Shown piece after piece: positions 29,256-38,252 of a stretch of 64,000 nt of DNA. The first letter of the stretch is position 1. Each line of letters opens with the position of its first letter. The notes beneath the pieces were generated by a model. It had not been told where the DNA came from. It worked only from the letters and a program-made list of their open reading frames with translations, and searched no databases. The translations under genes and the position numbers were made by a program. This DNA is from Flavobacteriales bacterium (GTDB taxonomy: Bacteria; Bacteroidota; Bacteroidia; Flavobacteriales_F; PHOS-HE28): assembly GCA_016710965.1 (NCBI GenBank), contig JADJTW010000031.1, positions 124,001 through 188,000 of the forward strand, written 5' to 3'.

Positions 29256-31379
29256 TCAGCTGATCCTTCCCCACACCACCTCGTCCTTGCGCTCGCGCAG
29301 CGTGTTCGCGATGGGCGCGTTCTTGGGCAGCCTGATGTCGGGATCCTCCTCGAGCGTGCGCCGTGCCACCTGACGCGCCTGTTGCAGCAGCTCCTGGTCC
29401 TCCACGAGATCGGCAATGCGCAATTGAGGCAAACCGCTTTGCTGCGTACCGAGCAGATCGCCGGGACCGCGCAACCGCAGATCGGTCTCCGCGATGACGA
29501 AACCGTCGTTGGTGCTGACCATGGTGGCAATGCGGGTTCGTGCATCGTTGCCCAGCTTGTCGCCGGTCATGAGGATGCAGTAGCTCTGATCGGCACCGCG
29601 GCCCACGCGCCCGCGCAACTGGTGCAATTGCGAAAGGCCGAAGCGCTCGGCGTTCTCGATCACCATCACGCTGGCATTGGGCACGTCCACGCCCACTTCG
29701 ATCACGGTGGTGGCCACGAGGATGCTGGTTTCGCCTTTCTTGAAGCGTGCCATCTCGTAGTCCTTGGTGGCCTGGTCCATGCGCCCATGCACCATGCCAA
29801 CGGCGTACTTCGGCAATGGGAATCGGCGCGACATGCTCTCGAATCCGTCGGTGAGGTCCTTGAGGTCGAGCGCGGCTTGGGGTGAACTGTCCTTCTTGGT
29901 GCTTTCCTCGATGAGCGGGTACACGACATAGACCTGCCGGCCCATGGCGATCTCCTTCTCCAGGAAGCCGAACACCGCGTTGCGTGAGCTGTCGTAGCGA
30001 TGCACGGTGCGGATGGGCTTGCGGCCTGGCGGCAGCTCGTCTATGATGCTGGTGTCCAGATCGCCGTAGAGCGTCATGGCCAACGTGCGCGGTATGGGCG
30101 TGGCGGTCATCACGAGCACATGTGGCGGCACGGTGCTCTTGGCCCACAAGCGCGCGCGCTGTGCCACCCCGAAGCGGTGCTGCTCATCGATGACCACGAG
30201 GCCGAGCTTGTGGAAGACCACGCGGTCCTCCAGCAGCGCATGAGTGCCCACGATGATGTGAACCGCGCCCAAGCGAAGGGCATCCAGTATGCTCCTTCGC
30301 TCGGCGGCCTTGGTACTGCCAGTGAGCAGGCGCACTTCGATGGGCATGCTGCCCAACATGCGCGTGAGGGTGGTGAAGTGCTGTTGTGCAAGGATCTCCG
30401 TGGGTGCCATGAGCGCTCCCTGGAATCCGTTGTCGAGCGCGATAAGCATGCACAGCAGTCCTACGAGCGTCTTGCCGCTGCCCACATCGCCTTGCAGCAA
30501 GCGGTTCATCTGGCGACCGCTGCCCATGTCCTTGCGGATCTCCTTCACCACGCGCTTCTGCGCACCCGTAAGCTCGAAGGGAAGTTGCGTCGTGTAGAAC
30601 GAGTTGACCAGATCGCCTACGCGGTCGAAGACATGGCCATGCTGCGTGCGCTGCGCGAGCTGCTTCTGGCGGAGCAAGCCGAGCTGGATGAAGAAGAGTT
30701 CCTCGAACTTGAGGCGGCGGCGCGCTGCTTCGAGCAAACCGGGATCGCGCGGAGCATGCACCTGCCGGAAGGCCTCCTCGCGGCCCATGCCGCCCAGCAA
30801 TTGCAATTGGTCGCGGCCCAGTGTCTCGGGCAATTGCCCGGCGATCTGCGGCAGCAGGGCCTTCTGCAATTTCCAGATGGCACGGCTGGTGAGGCCGCGA
30901 GCAGCCAGCTTCTCCGTGATGCTGTACACGGGTTGCAGCGCAGCGTCGATGCCGTGCTCCCAGGTGCTGGCCAATTCCATCTCGGGGTGTGGCAGGTTGG
31001 GGCGGCCCCTATAGCTCAAAGGCTTGCCGAAAACGATGTACTCTTCTCCGGGCTTCAGCGAGCCTTGCAACCAGCGCAATCCCTTGAACCATACGAGCTC
31101 GATGGAGCCGGTGGTGTCGGTGAGCGTGGCGGTGAGCCGACGTCCCTGCTTTTCCCCCACAGCCTTCAGCGGACCCAGCTTGCCGCGCAATTGCACCTGC
31201 GGCATTTCGTCGGTGATCTCCCGCACGTGGTGGAAGCGGCTGCGATCGATGTAGCGGAAGGGGAAGTGGAAGAGCAGGTCGCGGAAGCAAGTGATGCCAA
31301 GCTCCTTGCGCAGCAGCTCGCCGCGTTGCGGCCCAACACCCTTGAGGTACTCGATGGGACTGTCCAGCACGGCTTGCAC
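29256..31379 (-). CDS. recG: ATP-dependent DNA helicase RecG
   Basis: A branch-migration helicase that remodels stalled replication forks and Holliday junctions. Its 707 residues are normal. The N-terminal wedge/OB domain (FHVREITDEMPQVQLRGKLG) precedes the superfamily 2 motor: motif I LLQGDVGSGKTLVGLL, motif II VVIDEQHRFG (DEQH), motif III VMTATPIPRTLAM, and motif VI QLHQLRGRVGRGADQSYC. The start is GTG 31379 (MQAVLDSPIEYLKGVGPQRG), which fits the family. A box TACTTTTC lies 4 nt upstream. It is convergent with the lysoplasmalogenase gene, with adjacent stops. Confidence 0.96.
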   Translation of the reverse strand: MQAVLDSPIEYLKGVGPQRGELLRKELGITCFRDLLFHFPFRYIDRSRFHHVREITDEMPQVQLRGKLGPLKAVGEKQGRRLTATLTDTTGSIELVWFKGLRWLQGSLKPGEEYIVFGKPLSYRGRPNLPHPEMELASTWEHGIDAALQPVYSITEKLAARGLTSRAIWKLQKALLPQIAGQLPETLGRDQLQLLGGMGREEAFRQVHAPRDPGLLEAARRRLKFEELFFIQLGLLRQKQLAQRTQHGHVFDRVGDLVNSFYTTQLPFELTGAQKRVVKEIRKDMGSGRQMNRLLQGDVGSGKTLVGLLCMLIALDNGFQGALMAPTEILAQQHFTTLTRMLGSMPIEVRLLTGSTKAAERRSILDALRLGAVHIIVGTHALLEDRVVFHKLGLVVIDEQHRFGVAQRARLWAKSTVPPHVLVMTATPIPRTLAMTLYGDLDTSIIDELPPGRKPIRTVHRYDSSRNAVFGFLEKEIAMGRQVYVVYPLIEESTKKDSSPQAALDLKDLTDGFESMSRRFPLPKYAVGMVHGRMDQATKDYEMARFKKGETSILVATTVIEVGVDVPNASVMVIENAERFGLSQLHQLRGRVGRGADQSYCILMTGDKLGNDARTRIATMVSTNDGFVIAETDLRLRGPGDLLGTQQSGLPQLRIADLVEDQELLQQARQVARRTLEEDPDIRLPKNAPIANTLRERKDEVVWGRIS

Positions 31380-31383
31380 GGCT

Positions 31384-31391
31384 GAAAAGTA
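31384..31391 (-). promoter_or_regulatory. -7-like box TACTTTTC for recG
   Basis: One mismatch from TAnnTTTG, 4 nt before GTG 31379. Back to back with the box at 31402, 10 bp apart. Confidence 0.4.
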
Positions 31392-31401
31392 GAGCGCCCC
31401 C

Positions 31402-31409
31402 TACTTTCA
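31402..31409 (+). promoter_or_regulatory. -7-like box TACTTTCA
   Basis: TAnnTTYG-like with A at the last position, 4 nt before ATG 31414. Confidence 0.4.
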
Positions 31410-31413
31410 CCGC

Positions 31414-34227
31414 ATGGCCAGCACCGGCAATGGCACCGACCGCTACGCTATCGCGATCGCACGTTTTTTCCCGTGGGCGGTGCTCGGCTTCCTTGCGCTC
31501 TTCGCGGTTCGCTTCGCGGATGAACGGCTCTATTCCGATAGCGGCTACTACCTGGCGCGGGTCATCAACGAGGGCACCTTCCGCATCGAGCACGGGCGCT
31601 GGGTGCTGGCCTTGTCGCAGGTGCTGCCACTGGTGGGCGTGAAGCTCGGGCTGGGGATGAAAGCGCTCATCGTCCTGCACTCCCTCAACAATGCGGTGTG
31701 GCTGTGCGCCTGCATGCTCTTCGCGGGCCGTGTGCTGCGCGATGGCGACGCCGTCATCGCACTGGCTGCCGTGCATCTCATCGGCCTCACGCACGGCCTT
31801 TTCTGCCCCATCTTCGAACTGTACTACGGAGCAGACCTCCTGATCCTCTTCCTTGCTGTGAATCGGTGCGAAGGGCTTGCGCCCGCCTGGCGATGGCTGC
31901 TCCTCATCACGCTTTTCACGGGTGCCATCACCAGCCATTTCCTGGGCTTGTTCCTGGCCTTCGGTGCGATCGCTTTGGAAGAGGCCTGGAGCAACCGCAA
32001 GCTGCTGGTGGTGCTGTTCGCGCTCACCGTTGTGATGCTCATCGTGCGCTTCCTCACCCTGAGCGTGTACGAGCAGAGCGGCCTGGAATTCCTTGCCGAC
32101 CTCCGTGATCCACAGAAGCTCCTTGCGCTTTTCGCTCTGGATAGAATGATGGAATTCGCTGGTTACCTGGCCATCCACTACGCCGACCTTTCGATCCTTG
32201 CCCTCGCCGCCACCACCATGCTCTGGCGTTCGGGCGAGCGCCGGTCGGTGCTCGTGCTCCTCGGCGGTCTCTTCGTTCTGCATGTATTGGCCGGGCTCTT
32301 CCTGCCGGGCTTCATCCACGACCGCTACCGCGAGCAGGTGAACTTCGCTACCACGGCCTGGGTGCTGCTCGTGATCGCCCTTCGCTTGCTGCCGCTGGCG
32401 CGATGGCGCACGATCACGCTGGCCATGCTGGCAGCAGCGGGGCTATTCCGCATGGTACGCGCAGAGTGGATCGCACCCTGGTACACCGAACGCACAGCAT
32501 TGACCAAGGCACGCATCGACGCGGCACGCGAGCGCGGAGCATCGAAAGGCATCGTGCAGGCACCGGTGTATTTCGGGCCACCGCACCACCTGATCGACCT
32601 CTCCTGGTCCACGTCGGTGGAGAGCCTTCTGCTCTCGGCGACGAACGGCCCGGAAGGAACGGTATCGCTCATCACCACCGAGGACCTGGAACTGCCCGAA
32701 GTTCGCGCGCAGCTCGACCGCTTCATCTTTCGCCGCTGGGATATCATGGACCCTTCCTGGCTGGACCAGCGCTACTTCCGCGCGCCCACTGGGCGCTACA
32801 CCCCCGCTCCCGCCGGATCCTCAGCCATGAGCACGCGCTCCACAGGACGATGGCTGGACCGGTTGACGGTGGTGCTTGCGATCCTCGTCATGGCCTTTCT
32901 GGCCCAATTCGCGTGGCGCTTCGCCGAAGAACGGCTCTATGCCGACAGCGGCTACTACCTGTTCCGCACGATCAACGAGGGTGGGTTCCACATCGAGCAC
33001 GGCCGCTGGGTGCTGGCATTCGCCGAATGGCTGCCTCTGCTCGGCGCGAAGCTCGGGCTTCCACTTCGTTCGGTCATCACCCTTCATTCGCTCAGTAGCG
33101 TTGTCTTCCTCCTTTTCGCAATAGGCTTTGCTGGCTTCGTGCTCCACGATCGACGCACGGTGCTCGCACTTGCGGTCGTCCAGCTCGTTGGCCTTGCGCA
33201 CGGCCTCTTCTGCCCGGTCTTCGAGTTGTACTACGGCGTGGGCCTCATCATTCTCTTCCATGCCACTGCCGTACACGACAAGCTGGAAGGGCGCACGCGG
33301 ATCATTCTAGCGTGCCTGCTGTTCATCGTCGCGCTCAGCAGCCATCCGATGGCGTGGTTGCTCCTGTTCGGATCCATCATGCTCCTGGACCATCGGCAAC
33401 GTCGGCCGATCCTCGTTCCGCTCGGCATTTGTGCGATCATGTTCGCCGCAATGCGCTTTAGTAGTATGAGCACCTACGAGGCGGCCCAATTGTCCTTCGC
33501 GCAGCGGATCGCATTCCCCTCGCTCGTCTTCGGTCTGTTCCGGCCGGGCGTTATCGCCGAACAAGCCGGGCATACGTGGTTGCACTACCCGGATGTCATC
33601 GTGCTCGCGGTCTTGTGCATGGTGGTCCTATGGAAGGATCGAAGAGCCGTGCAGTTGTTCGCTTCGGGAATGCTCGTGCTCTATGTGCTCGTTGGTCTCT
33701 ACCTGCCCGACCTTCGCCACGACCGCTACCGCGAGCAAGTGGACTTCGGCTTTGCTGCATGGACCATCCTGGTGCTCCTCTACCGTGCTTGGGACCAAGC
33801 CTCGTGGCGCTGGGCGATCGTCCTGCTCATCGCCTTCTGCGGTGCTTACCGCATGGTCGAGGCCGAACGTGTGGCGCCCTTCTATGCTAAGCGCACGCAA
33901 TGGCACCTCGATCGCATCGCCGAAGCACGCGCCCAAGGTTTATCCAAGGCGATCGTGGATCCGGGCAACATCGAATTCGGAACGATGGACGACCGCGTGA
34001 CGCTGTACTGGAGCACGGGCGTGGAAAGCCTGCTGCTTTCGGCGAAGGATGGTCCGCAGAAGGCGGTGTCCATCATCACAAAGGATGATGCGTTGTGCGT
34101 CCCACAAGATGTGGACCCCGGCACGGTGGTGCTGCGCTGCGCCGATGTATTGGGCCCGGAAGAAGTGGATGGGCGCTACTTCGCTCCAACGCCCGGGGCC
34201 TACGCTCCGCCTGGGGAGGGAAGGTGA
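31414..34227 (+). CDS. Polytopic membrane protein made of two tandem homologous halves
   Basis: A 937-residue protein of unknown function. Residues 1-471 and 472-937 are the same module twice. Each half begins with a hydrophobic segment, then RFA-D/E-ERLY-S/A-DSGYY, INEG-x-F-x-IEHGRWVLA, LHSL, GL-T/A-HGLFCP-I/V-FELYYG, a P-G/D-x-x-HDRYREQV block, and a soluble end with SVESLLLSA / GVESLLLSA. The halves end alike (YFRAPTGRY... and YFAPTPGAY...). Copy 2 opens with an in-frame Met (ATG 32827) that looks like an old start codon. About eight transmembrane helices per half and an acidic first loop recall GT-C glycosyltransferases, but no such motif is certain. Confidence 0.7.
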   Translation: MASTGNGTDRYAIAIARFFPWAVLGFLALFAVRFADERLYSDSGYYLARVINEGTFRIEHGRWVLALSQVLPLVGVKLGLGMKALIVLHSLNNAVWLCACMLFAGRVLRDGDAVIALAAVHLIGLTHGLFCPIFELYYGADLLILFLAVNRCEGLAPAWRWLLLITLFTGAITSHFLGLFLAFGAIALEEAWSNRKLLVVLFALTVVMLIVRFLTLSVYEQSGLEFLADLRDPQKLLALFALDRMMEFAGYLAIHYADLSILALAATTMLWRSGERRSVLVLLGGLFVLHVLAGLFLPGFIHDRYREQVNFATTAWVLLVIALRLLPLARWRTITLAMLAAAGLFRMVRAEWIAPWYTERTALTKARIDAARERGASKGIVQAPVYFGPPHHLIDLSWSTSVESLLLSATNGPEGTVSLITTEDLELPEVRAQLDRFIFRRWDIMDPSWLDQRYFRAPTGRYTPAPAGSSAMSTRSTGRWLDRLTVVLAILVMAFLAQFAWRFAEERLYADSGYYLFRTINEGGFHIEHGRWVLAFAEWLPLLGAKLGLPLRSVITLHSLSSVVFLLFAIGFAGFVLHDRRTVLALAVVQLVGLAHGLFCPVFELYYGVGLIILFHATAVHDKLEGRTRIILACLLFIVALSSHPMAWLLLFGSIMLLDHRQRRPILVPLGICAIMFAAMRFSSMSTYEAAQLSFAQRIAFPSLVFGLFRPGVIAEQAGHTWLHYPDVIVLAVLCMVVLWKDRRAVQLFASGMLVLYVLVGLYLPDLRHDRYREQVDFGFAAWTILVLLYRAWDQASWRWAIVLLIAFCGAYRMVEAERVAPFYAKRTQWHLDRIAEARAQGLSKAIVDPGNIEFGTMDDRVTLYWSTGVESLLLSAKDGPQKAVSIITKDDALCVPQDVDPGTVVLRCADVLGPEEVDGRYFAPTPGAYAPPGEGR

Positions 34228-34248
34228 AATTATCCTACCTATTGGTAT

Positions 34249-34264
34249 GGTACCATATGGTACC
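34249..34264. promoter_or_regulatory. Perfect 16-bp palindrome, candidate operator
   Basis: GGTACCATATGGTACC is fully self-complementary and ends 1 bp before the TACCTTTG box of the ATPase gene. The surrounding 40 bp are AT-richer than the neighbouring genes and repeat CCTACC/TTACCT-like words. Confidence 0.5.
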
Positions 34265-34265
34265 T

Positions 34266-34273
34266 TACCTTTG
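34266..34273 (+). promoter_or_regulatory. -7 promoter box TACCTTTG for the ATPase gene
   Basis: Exact TAnnTTTG match, 6 nt before ATG 34280. Confidence 0.55.
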
Positions 34274-34279
34274 GGCACC

Positions 34280-35464
34280 ATGGAAGAAGAGACCACCCCT
34301 TTCGATTTCGGCAGCACCGTGAACCGGGTCACCTTCACCAACCGCACCAAGGACCTGGAGCGGCTCAAAGGCAACATGGCCGGCGGCATCAATACCATCC
34401 TCATCAGTCCGCGCCGTTGGGGCAAGAGCAGCTTGGTGGAGCAGGCCGCGATCGAACTGGGACAGGAGCGCAAGAACGCCCGCGTGGCCGTGCTGGACAT
34501 GTTCGCCTGCAACAACTTCGAGGAATTCCTCGAGAACCTTTCGCGCGAAGTGCTCAAGGCCACATCGAGCAAATGGGAGGAGCAGGTGCGCAACGCGAAG
34601 ACCTTCTTCCGCAACATCAACCCACGCATCGAAGTGGGCAACAATGTTGACCCCGGCATCAGCATCGGCTTCGATTGGAAGCACGCAAGCAAGCATGTGG
34701 GCGACATCCTTGACATGCCCGAACGGATCGCCCAAGCCAAGAAGTTGCGCTTGGTGATCTGCGTCGATGAGTTCCAGAACATGACCGGTTGGTACGACGA
34801 CCTCCGGACCCAAAAGCTGATGCGCGCCCATTGGCAACGCCACAAGCATGTGACCTACGTGCTCTACGGCAGCAAACGCCAGATGATGGCCAAGCTCTTC
34901 GACCACAGCGGCAAACCCTTCTTCCGCTTCGGTGACATCCTATGGCTGCAACGCATCGCCCTGGAACATTGGACACCCTTCATCGTTGCGCGGTTCAAGA
35001 GCACGGGCAGGAGCATTGCGCCCGGCCTTGCTACTGCGCTGGCCAATACCATGAAATGCCACTCGTGGTATGTGCAACAGCTCGCACATTTCACGTGGAG
35101 CCTCACGCGGAAGAAGGCCGACCACGCCGCACTGGAGCGCGCATTGGAACTGGTGCTCGACTCCAATACCCCGCTCTACCAACTGCAATGCGAGAACCTG
35201 AGCCTAACCGGGATCAACATGTTGCGCGCCATAGCCAATGGCGAAACACAGCTTACCAGCGCCGCCGTGATGCATGAGCACCGACTGGGCACCTCGCGCA
35301 ATGTGCAAAAGGCGCGTGCCGTGCTCGAGGGCAAGGACCTCATCGAGCGGACCACGGACGGTTACGCCTTCCTCGACCCCGGCTTCGAGCTCTGGTTCAA
35401 ACGGGAATTCCTGGGAATACCCGCCAAGGTTTGGGAAGCGAGAACATCACCAAACGCCGGGTAG
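34280..35464 (+). CDS. P-loop ATPase (archaeal-type AAA-like, COG1672-like)
   Basis: A 394-residue STAND/AAA-like ATPase. Walker A is ILISPRRWGKSSLVEQA (the first Gly of the consensus is Ser) and Walker B is LRLVICVDEFQNM. A sensor-like stretch HVTYVLYGSKRQMM follows. The C-terminal 120 residues contain a winged-helix-like region (NMLRAIANGETQLTSAAVMH ... LGTSRNVQKARAVLEGKDLI), ending with FLDPGFELWFKREFLG as in other single-gene members. The function of this family is not settled. ATG 34280 is preferred because the promoter box lies 6 nt upstream; the in-frame ATG at 34250 (MVPYGTLPLGTMEEE) would translate the palindrome. The 3' end overlaps the convergent gene by 18 bp. Confidence 0.8.
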   Translation: MEEETTPFDFGSTVNRVTFTNRTKDLERLKGNMAGGINTILISPRRWGKSSLVEQAAIELGQERKNARVAVLDMFACNNFEEFLENLSREVLKATSSKWEEQVRNAKTFFRNINPRIEVGNNVDPGISIGFDWKHASKHVGDILDMPERIAQAKKLRLVICVDEFQNMTGWYDDLRTQKLMRAHWQRHKHVTYVLYGSKRQMMAKLFDHSGKPFFRFGDILWLQRIALEHWTPFIVARFKSTGRSIAPGLATALANTMKCHSWYVQQLAHFTWSLTRKKADHAALERALELVLDSNTPLYQLQCENLSLTGINMLRAIANGETQLTSAAVMHEHRLGTSRNVQKARAVLEGKDLIERTTDGYAFLDPGFELWFKREFLGIPAKVWEARTSPNAG

Positions 35465-35872
35465 CAAGCGCGCCACACCCTTCATCCGTTGCGGATAGTC
35501 CGGATGCTTTGCAGTGAGCAGCGCTTCCTCGTGGAACACTTTGATCACCAGCACGACCGCACACACCGCCAGTGCGATCCAACGCGCCATGCTCGGCGCA
35601 CCGAAGGAAACCGTGATGCCGCACAACAGCACGGCGGTGTACATGGGATGACGCAACCACCGGTAGATGCCGCGTTGCGAAAGCGTGTTCGCGCTGCGCG
35701 GATCGGGAAGGATGGTGAAGTTGTTGCCGCCGAGCGATACGACCGCCCATGCGAAGACCAAGAGGCCTAGTGCAAAGAGCACCCACGCCCACCAGGGCAA
35801 ATGCCAGCCGCCGCAGAATAAAAGCACGGCAATCGACCCGAACTGACCGATTACAAGAAGGATGGATCGCAT
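35447..35872 (-). CDS. Isoprenylcysteine carboxyl methyltransferase (ICMT/PEMT)-family membrane protein
   Basis: A 141-residue protein with about four transmembrane helices. The C-terminal signature LSQRGIYRWLRHPMYTAVLL (RHP-x-Y) and the late VFHEEALLTAKHPDYPQRMK (E-E ... Y) are those of the ICMT/PEMT-like methyltransferases, which bind S-adenosylmethionine at the membrane face. The methyl acceptor is unknown. It starts 6 nt after the pdhC stop on the same strand, so it is probably the last gene of the pdh operon. Confidence 0.82.
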   Translation of the reverse strand: MRSILLVIGQFGSIAVLLFCGGWHLPWWAWVLFALGLLVFAWAVVSLGGNNFTILPDPRSANTLSQRGIYRWLRHPMYTAVLLCGITVSFGAPSMARWIALAVCAVVLVIKVFHEEALLTAKHPDYPQRMKGVARLLPGVW

Positions 35873-35878
35873 GAGCGA

Positions 35879-37153
35879 TCAGATCGCCCCCACCCCCAGC
35901 AACAACGCCGGCTCTTCCAGCAGTTGCTTGAAGGTGTTGAGGAAGGCCGCGCCGGTAGCGCCGTCCACCACGCGGTGGTCGCAGCTCAGGGTCACCTTCA
36001 TGGTGTGGCCGGGCACGATGGCGCCGTTCTTCACCACGGGCTTTTCCATGATGCCGCCGATGGCCAGGATGCAGGCATCGGGCGGGTTGATGATGGCGGT
36101 GAACTCCTCGATGCCGAACATGCCGAGGTTGGAGATGGTGAAGGTGTTGCCCTCCCAATCGGCGGGTTGCAGTTTCTTCTCCTTGGCCTTCTTCGCCATG
36201 TCGCGCACCTCGGCGCCAATGGCGCGCAAAGACTTCCCATCCGCGAAGCGAACCACGGGCACGAGCAAGCCATCCTCCACCGCCACGGCCACGCCGATAT
36301 GCACGTGCTGGTTGTAACGGATGCGATCGCCAAGCCAGCTGCTGTTCACTTTCGGGTTCTGCTTCAGCGCAACGGCCACGCCTTTGATCACGAGGTCGTT
36401 GAAGGAGATCTTGTCCGGCGCGATCTGTTTGTTGATGGCTTCGCGCACGCTCATGGCGCGTTCCATGTCGATCTCGATGGTGAGGTAGAAATGCGGCGCG
36501 GTGAACTTGCTTTCGGCCAGGCGCTTCGCGATGGTCTTGCGCATCTGGCTCACCTCCACCTCGGTGAACGATTCAACCTGCGGCGAACTGTAGGATCCAC
36601 CACCGCCGTTGTAGTTCTCGATGTCGCTCTTGGTCACACGGCCCTCCGGACCCGTTCCACGCACGCGACCGATGTCGATGCCTTTCTCTTCGGCCAGATG
36701 CTTGGCGAGTGGACTGGCTTTCACACGACCGTTCGTTGGCGAGGGAGGTACGGAAGGTGAAGGACGAGAGGGGGGAACAGATGCCGCTGGTATTGGTGCA
36801 GCAGGTGCCCTCACCTCCCTTACCCCCTTCTCTTCCTTCACCGGCATTTCCGCCTTCGCTTCTGCTTTCGGCGCACTTGCGCCAGCGCTTGCGAGCAATG
36901 CAGTGATGTCCTCTCCTTCCTTGCCGAGCACGGCGAGCACGCTGTCCACGGCCGCAGCCTTGCCCTTCTCCACGCCGATGTGCAGGAGCACACCATCGGT
37001 GAAGCTCTCGAACTCCATGGTGGCCTTGTCGGTCTCGATCTCGGCGAGCACTTCGCCGCTCTTCACCTTGTCACCCACCTTCTTGTGCCAGGCGCTCACC
37101 ACCCCTTCGGTCATGGTGTCGCTCAACTTGGGCATGCGTACGATCTCGGCCAT
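35879..37153 (-). CDS. pdhC: Dihydrolipoamide acetyltransferase, E2 of pyruvate dehydrogenase
   Basis: The E2 core of the pyruvate dehydrogenase complex, passing the acetyl group from lipoate to CoA. It has 424 residues from ATG 37153 (MAEIVRMPKLSDTMTEGVVS). One lipoyl domain with Lys43 in IETDKATMEFE is followed by an Ala/Pro-rich linker, the E3-binding domain (SPLAKHLAEEKGIDIGRVRG, about 125-165) and the catalytic domain with DHRVVDGATGAAFLNTF near the end. It lies 8 nt after pdhA. The open frame upstream of 37153 is not part of the protein. Confidence 0.95.
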   Translation of the reverse strand: MAEIVRMPKLSDTMTEGVVSAWHKKVGDKVKSGEVLAEIETDKATMEFESFTDGVLLHIGVEKGKAAAVDSVLAVLGKEGEDITALLASAGASAPKAEAKAEMPVKEEKGVREVRAPAAPIPAASVPPSRPSPSVPPSPTNGRVKASPLAKHLAEEKGIDIGRVRGTGPEGRVTKSDIENYNGGGGSYSSPQVESFTEVEVSQMRKTIAKRLAESKFTAPHFYLTIEIDMERAMSVREAINKQIAPDKISFNDLVIKGVAVALKQNPKVNSSWLGDRIRYNQHVHIGVAVAVEDGLLVPVVRFADGKSLRAIGAEVRDMAKKAKEKKLQPADWEGNTFTISNLGMFGIEEFTAIINPPDACILAIGGIMEKPVVKNGAIVPGHTMKVTLSCDHRVVDGATGAAFLNTFKQLLEEPALLLGVGAI

Positions 37154-37161
37154 GTGTGTGT

Positions 37162-38196
37162 TCAGTCCTTCTCGTAAGGGTAATCCGGTTCGCGGTACAC
37201 GTCGTTGTAGAGCTCGTCCACGGAAGGCGACGGGCTTTCCTCGGCGAACTTCACGGCCTCCTCCAGTTCCTTCTTGGCGGCTTCGTCCATCGCATCGAGT
37301 TCGGCTTCTGTCGCCCACTTCTTCGTGAGCAGGGTGTCACGCACGCCTTCGATGGGGTCCTGCTTCTTGTACTCCTCCACCTCCTCCTTGGTGCGGTACT
37401 TCTGCGGGTCGCTCATGCTGTGGCCCTTGTACCGATAGGTCTTAATGTCGAGCAAGTAAGGTCCGTTGCCAGCGCGCACATGTTCGCAGGCCATGCTGAT
37501 GGCTTCATGGACATCCTCGCAGCGCATGCCGTTCACGCCGAGGCCGGGCATGTCGTAGCTCTCGCCGATGGTGCTGAGGTCATGCACGTTGCTGGTGCGC
37601 TCCACGCTGGTGCCCATCGCGTAGTTGTTGTTCTCGATGATGAAGATCACCGGCAACTTCCACGTCATGGCCATGTTGAAGGTCTCGTGCAGGATGCCCT
37701 GGCGGATGGCGCCATCGCCCATCATGCACAAGGTCACGTGATCCTCGCCGCGGTACTTGTCCGCGAAGGCGATGCCGGCGCCAAGGCCGATCTGCCCGCC
37801 CACGATGCCGTGACCACCGAACAGGTTGCGCTCCTTGTCGAAGTAGTGCATGCTGCCACCCTTGCCCTTGCTGGTTCCGGTGGTCTTGCCGAAGAGTTCG
37901 GCCATGACGTTCTTGGCCGGTGTGCCGAGCACGAGTGGATGCGCGTGGTCGCGATAGCCGGTGATCACCTTGTCGCCTTTGCGGATGGCGGTGATCATGC
38001 CCGCGAGGATGGCCTCCTGCCCGATGTAGAGATGGCAGAAACCACCGAATTTCTGCATGGTGTAGAGCTGCCCGGTCTTCTCCTCGAAGCGGCGCATGAG
38101 GATCATCTCCTTGAACCAGCGGAGGTAGATCTCTTTGGTGAAGGAGGTGCCGTTGGCCTTGGTAGCGCCTTTGTTGGCGGCGGTCTTGGTGCTCAT
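37162..38196 (-). CDS. pdhA: Pyruvate dehydrogenase E1 component, alpha subunit
   Basis: The thiamine-diphosphate-dependent E1 alpha chain that decarboxylates pyruvate. It has 344 residues from ATG 38196. The ThDP motif GDG...NN is seen as MMGDGAIRQGILHETFNM followed by IIENNNYAMGTS, and the phosphorylation-loop region as YRYKGHSMSDPQKYRTKEEV. The E1 beta gene is not in the window. The order cdd-pdhA-pdhC on one strand beside porV-porU is the usual flavobacterial arrangement. An exact promoter box lies 12 nt upstream. Confidence 0.95.
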   Translation of the reverse strand: MSTKTAANKGATKANGTSFTKEIYLRWFKEMILMRRFEEKTGQLYTMQKFGGFCHLYIGQEAILAGMITAIRKGDKVITGYRDHAHPLVLGTPAKNVMAELFGKTTGTSKGKGGSMHYFDKERNLFGGHGIVGGQIGLGAGIAFADKYRGEDHVTLCMMGDGAIRQGILHETFNMAMTWKLPVIFIIENNNYAMGTSVERTSNVHDLSTIGESYDMPGLGVNGMRCEDVHEAISMACEHVRAGNGPYLLDIKTYRYKGHSMSDPQKYRTKEEVEEYKKQDPIEGVRDTLLTKKWATEAELDAMDEAAKKELEEAVKFAEESPSPSVDELYNDVYREPDYPYEKD

Positions 38197-38208
38197 GCGG
38201 TGGGTGGG

Positions 38209-38216
38209 CAAATATA
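38209..38216 (-). promoter_or_regulatory. -7 promoter box TATATTTG for pdhA
   Basis: Exact TAnnTTTG match, 12 nt before ATG 38196. Confidence 0.6.
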
Positions 38217-38235
38217 CCTGCCTGCTGCAGGCAGG
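38217..38235. repeat. Inverted repeat next to the pdhA promoter
   Basis: CCTGCCTG / CAGGCAGG with a 3-nt spacer, directly upstream of the box. It could be an operator in the promoter spacer or the cdd terminator stem; there is no U tract. Confidence 0.55.
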
Positions 38236-38252
38236 GCCGCCCCTCTTGGGCA

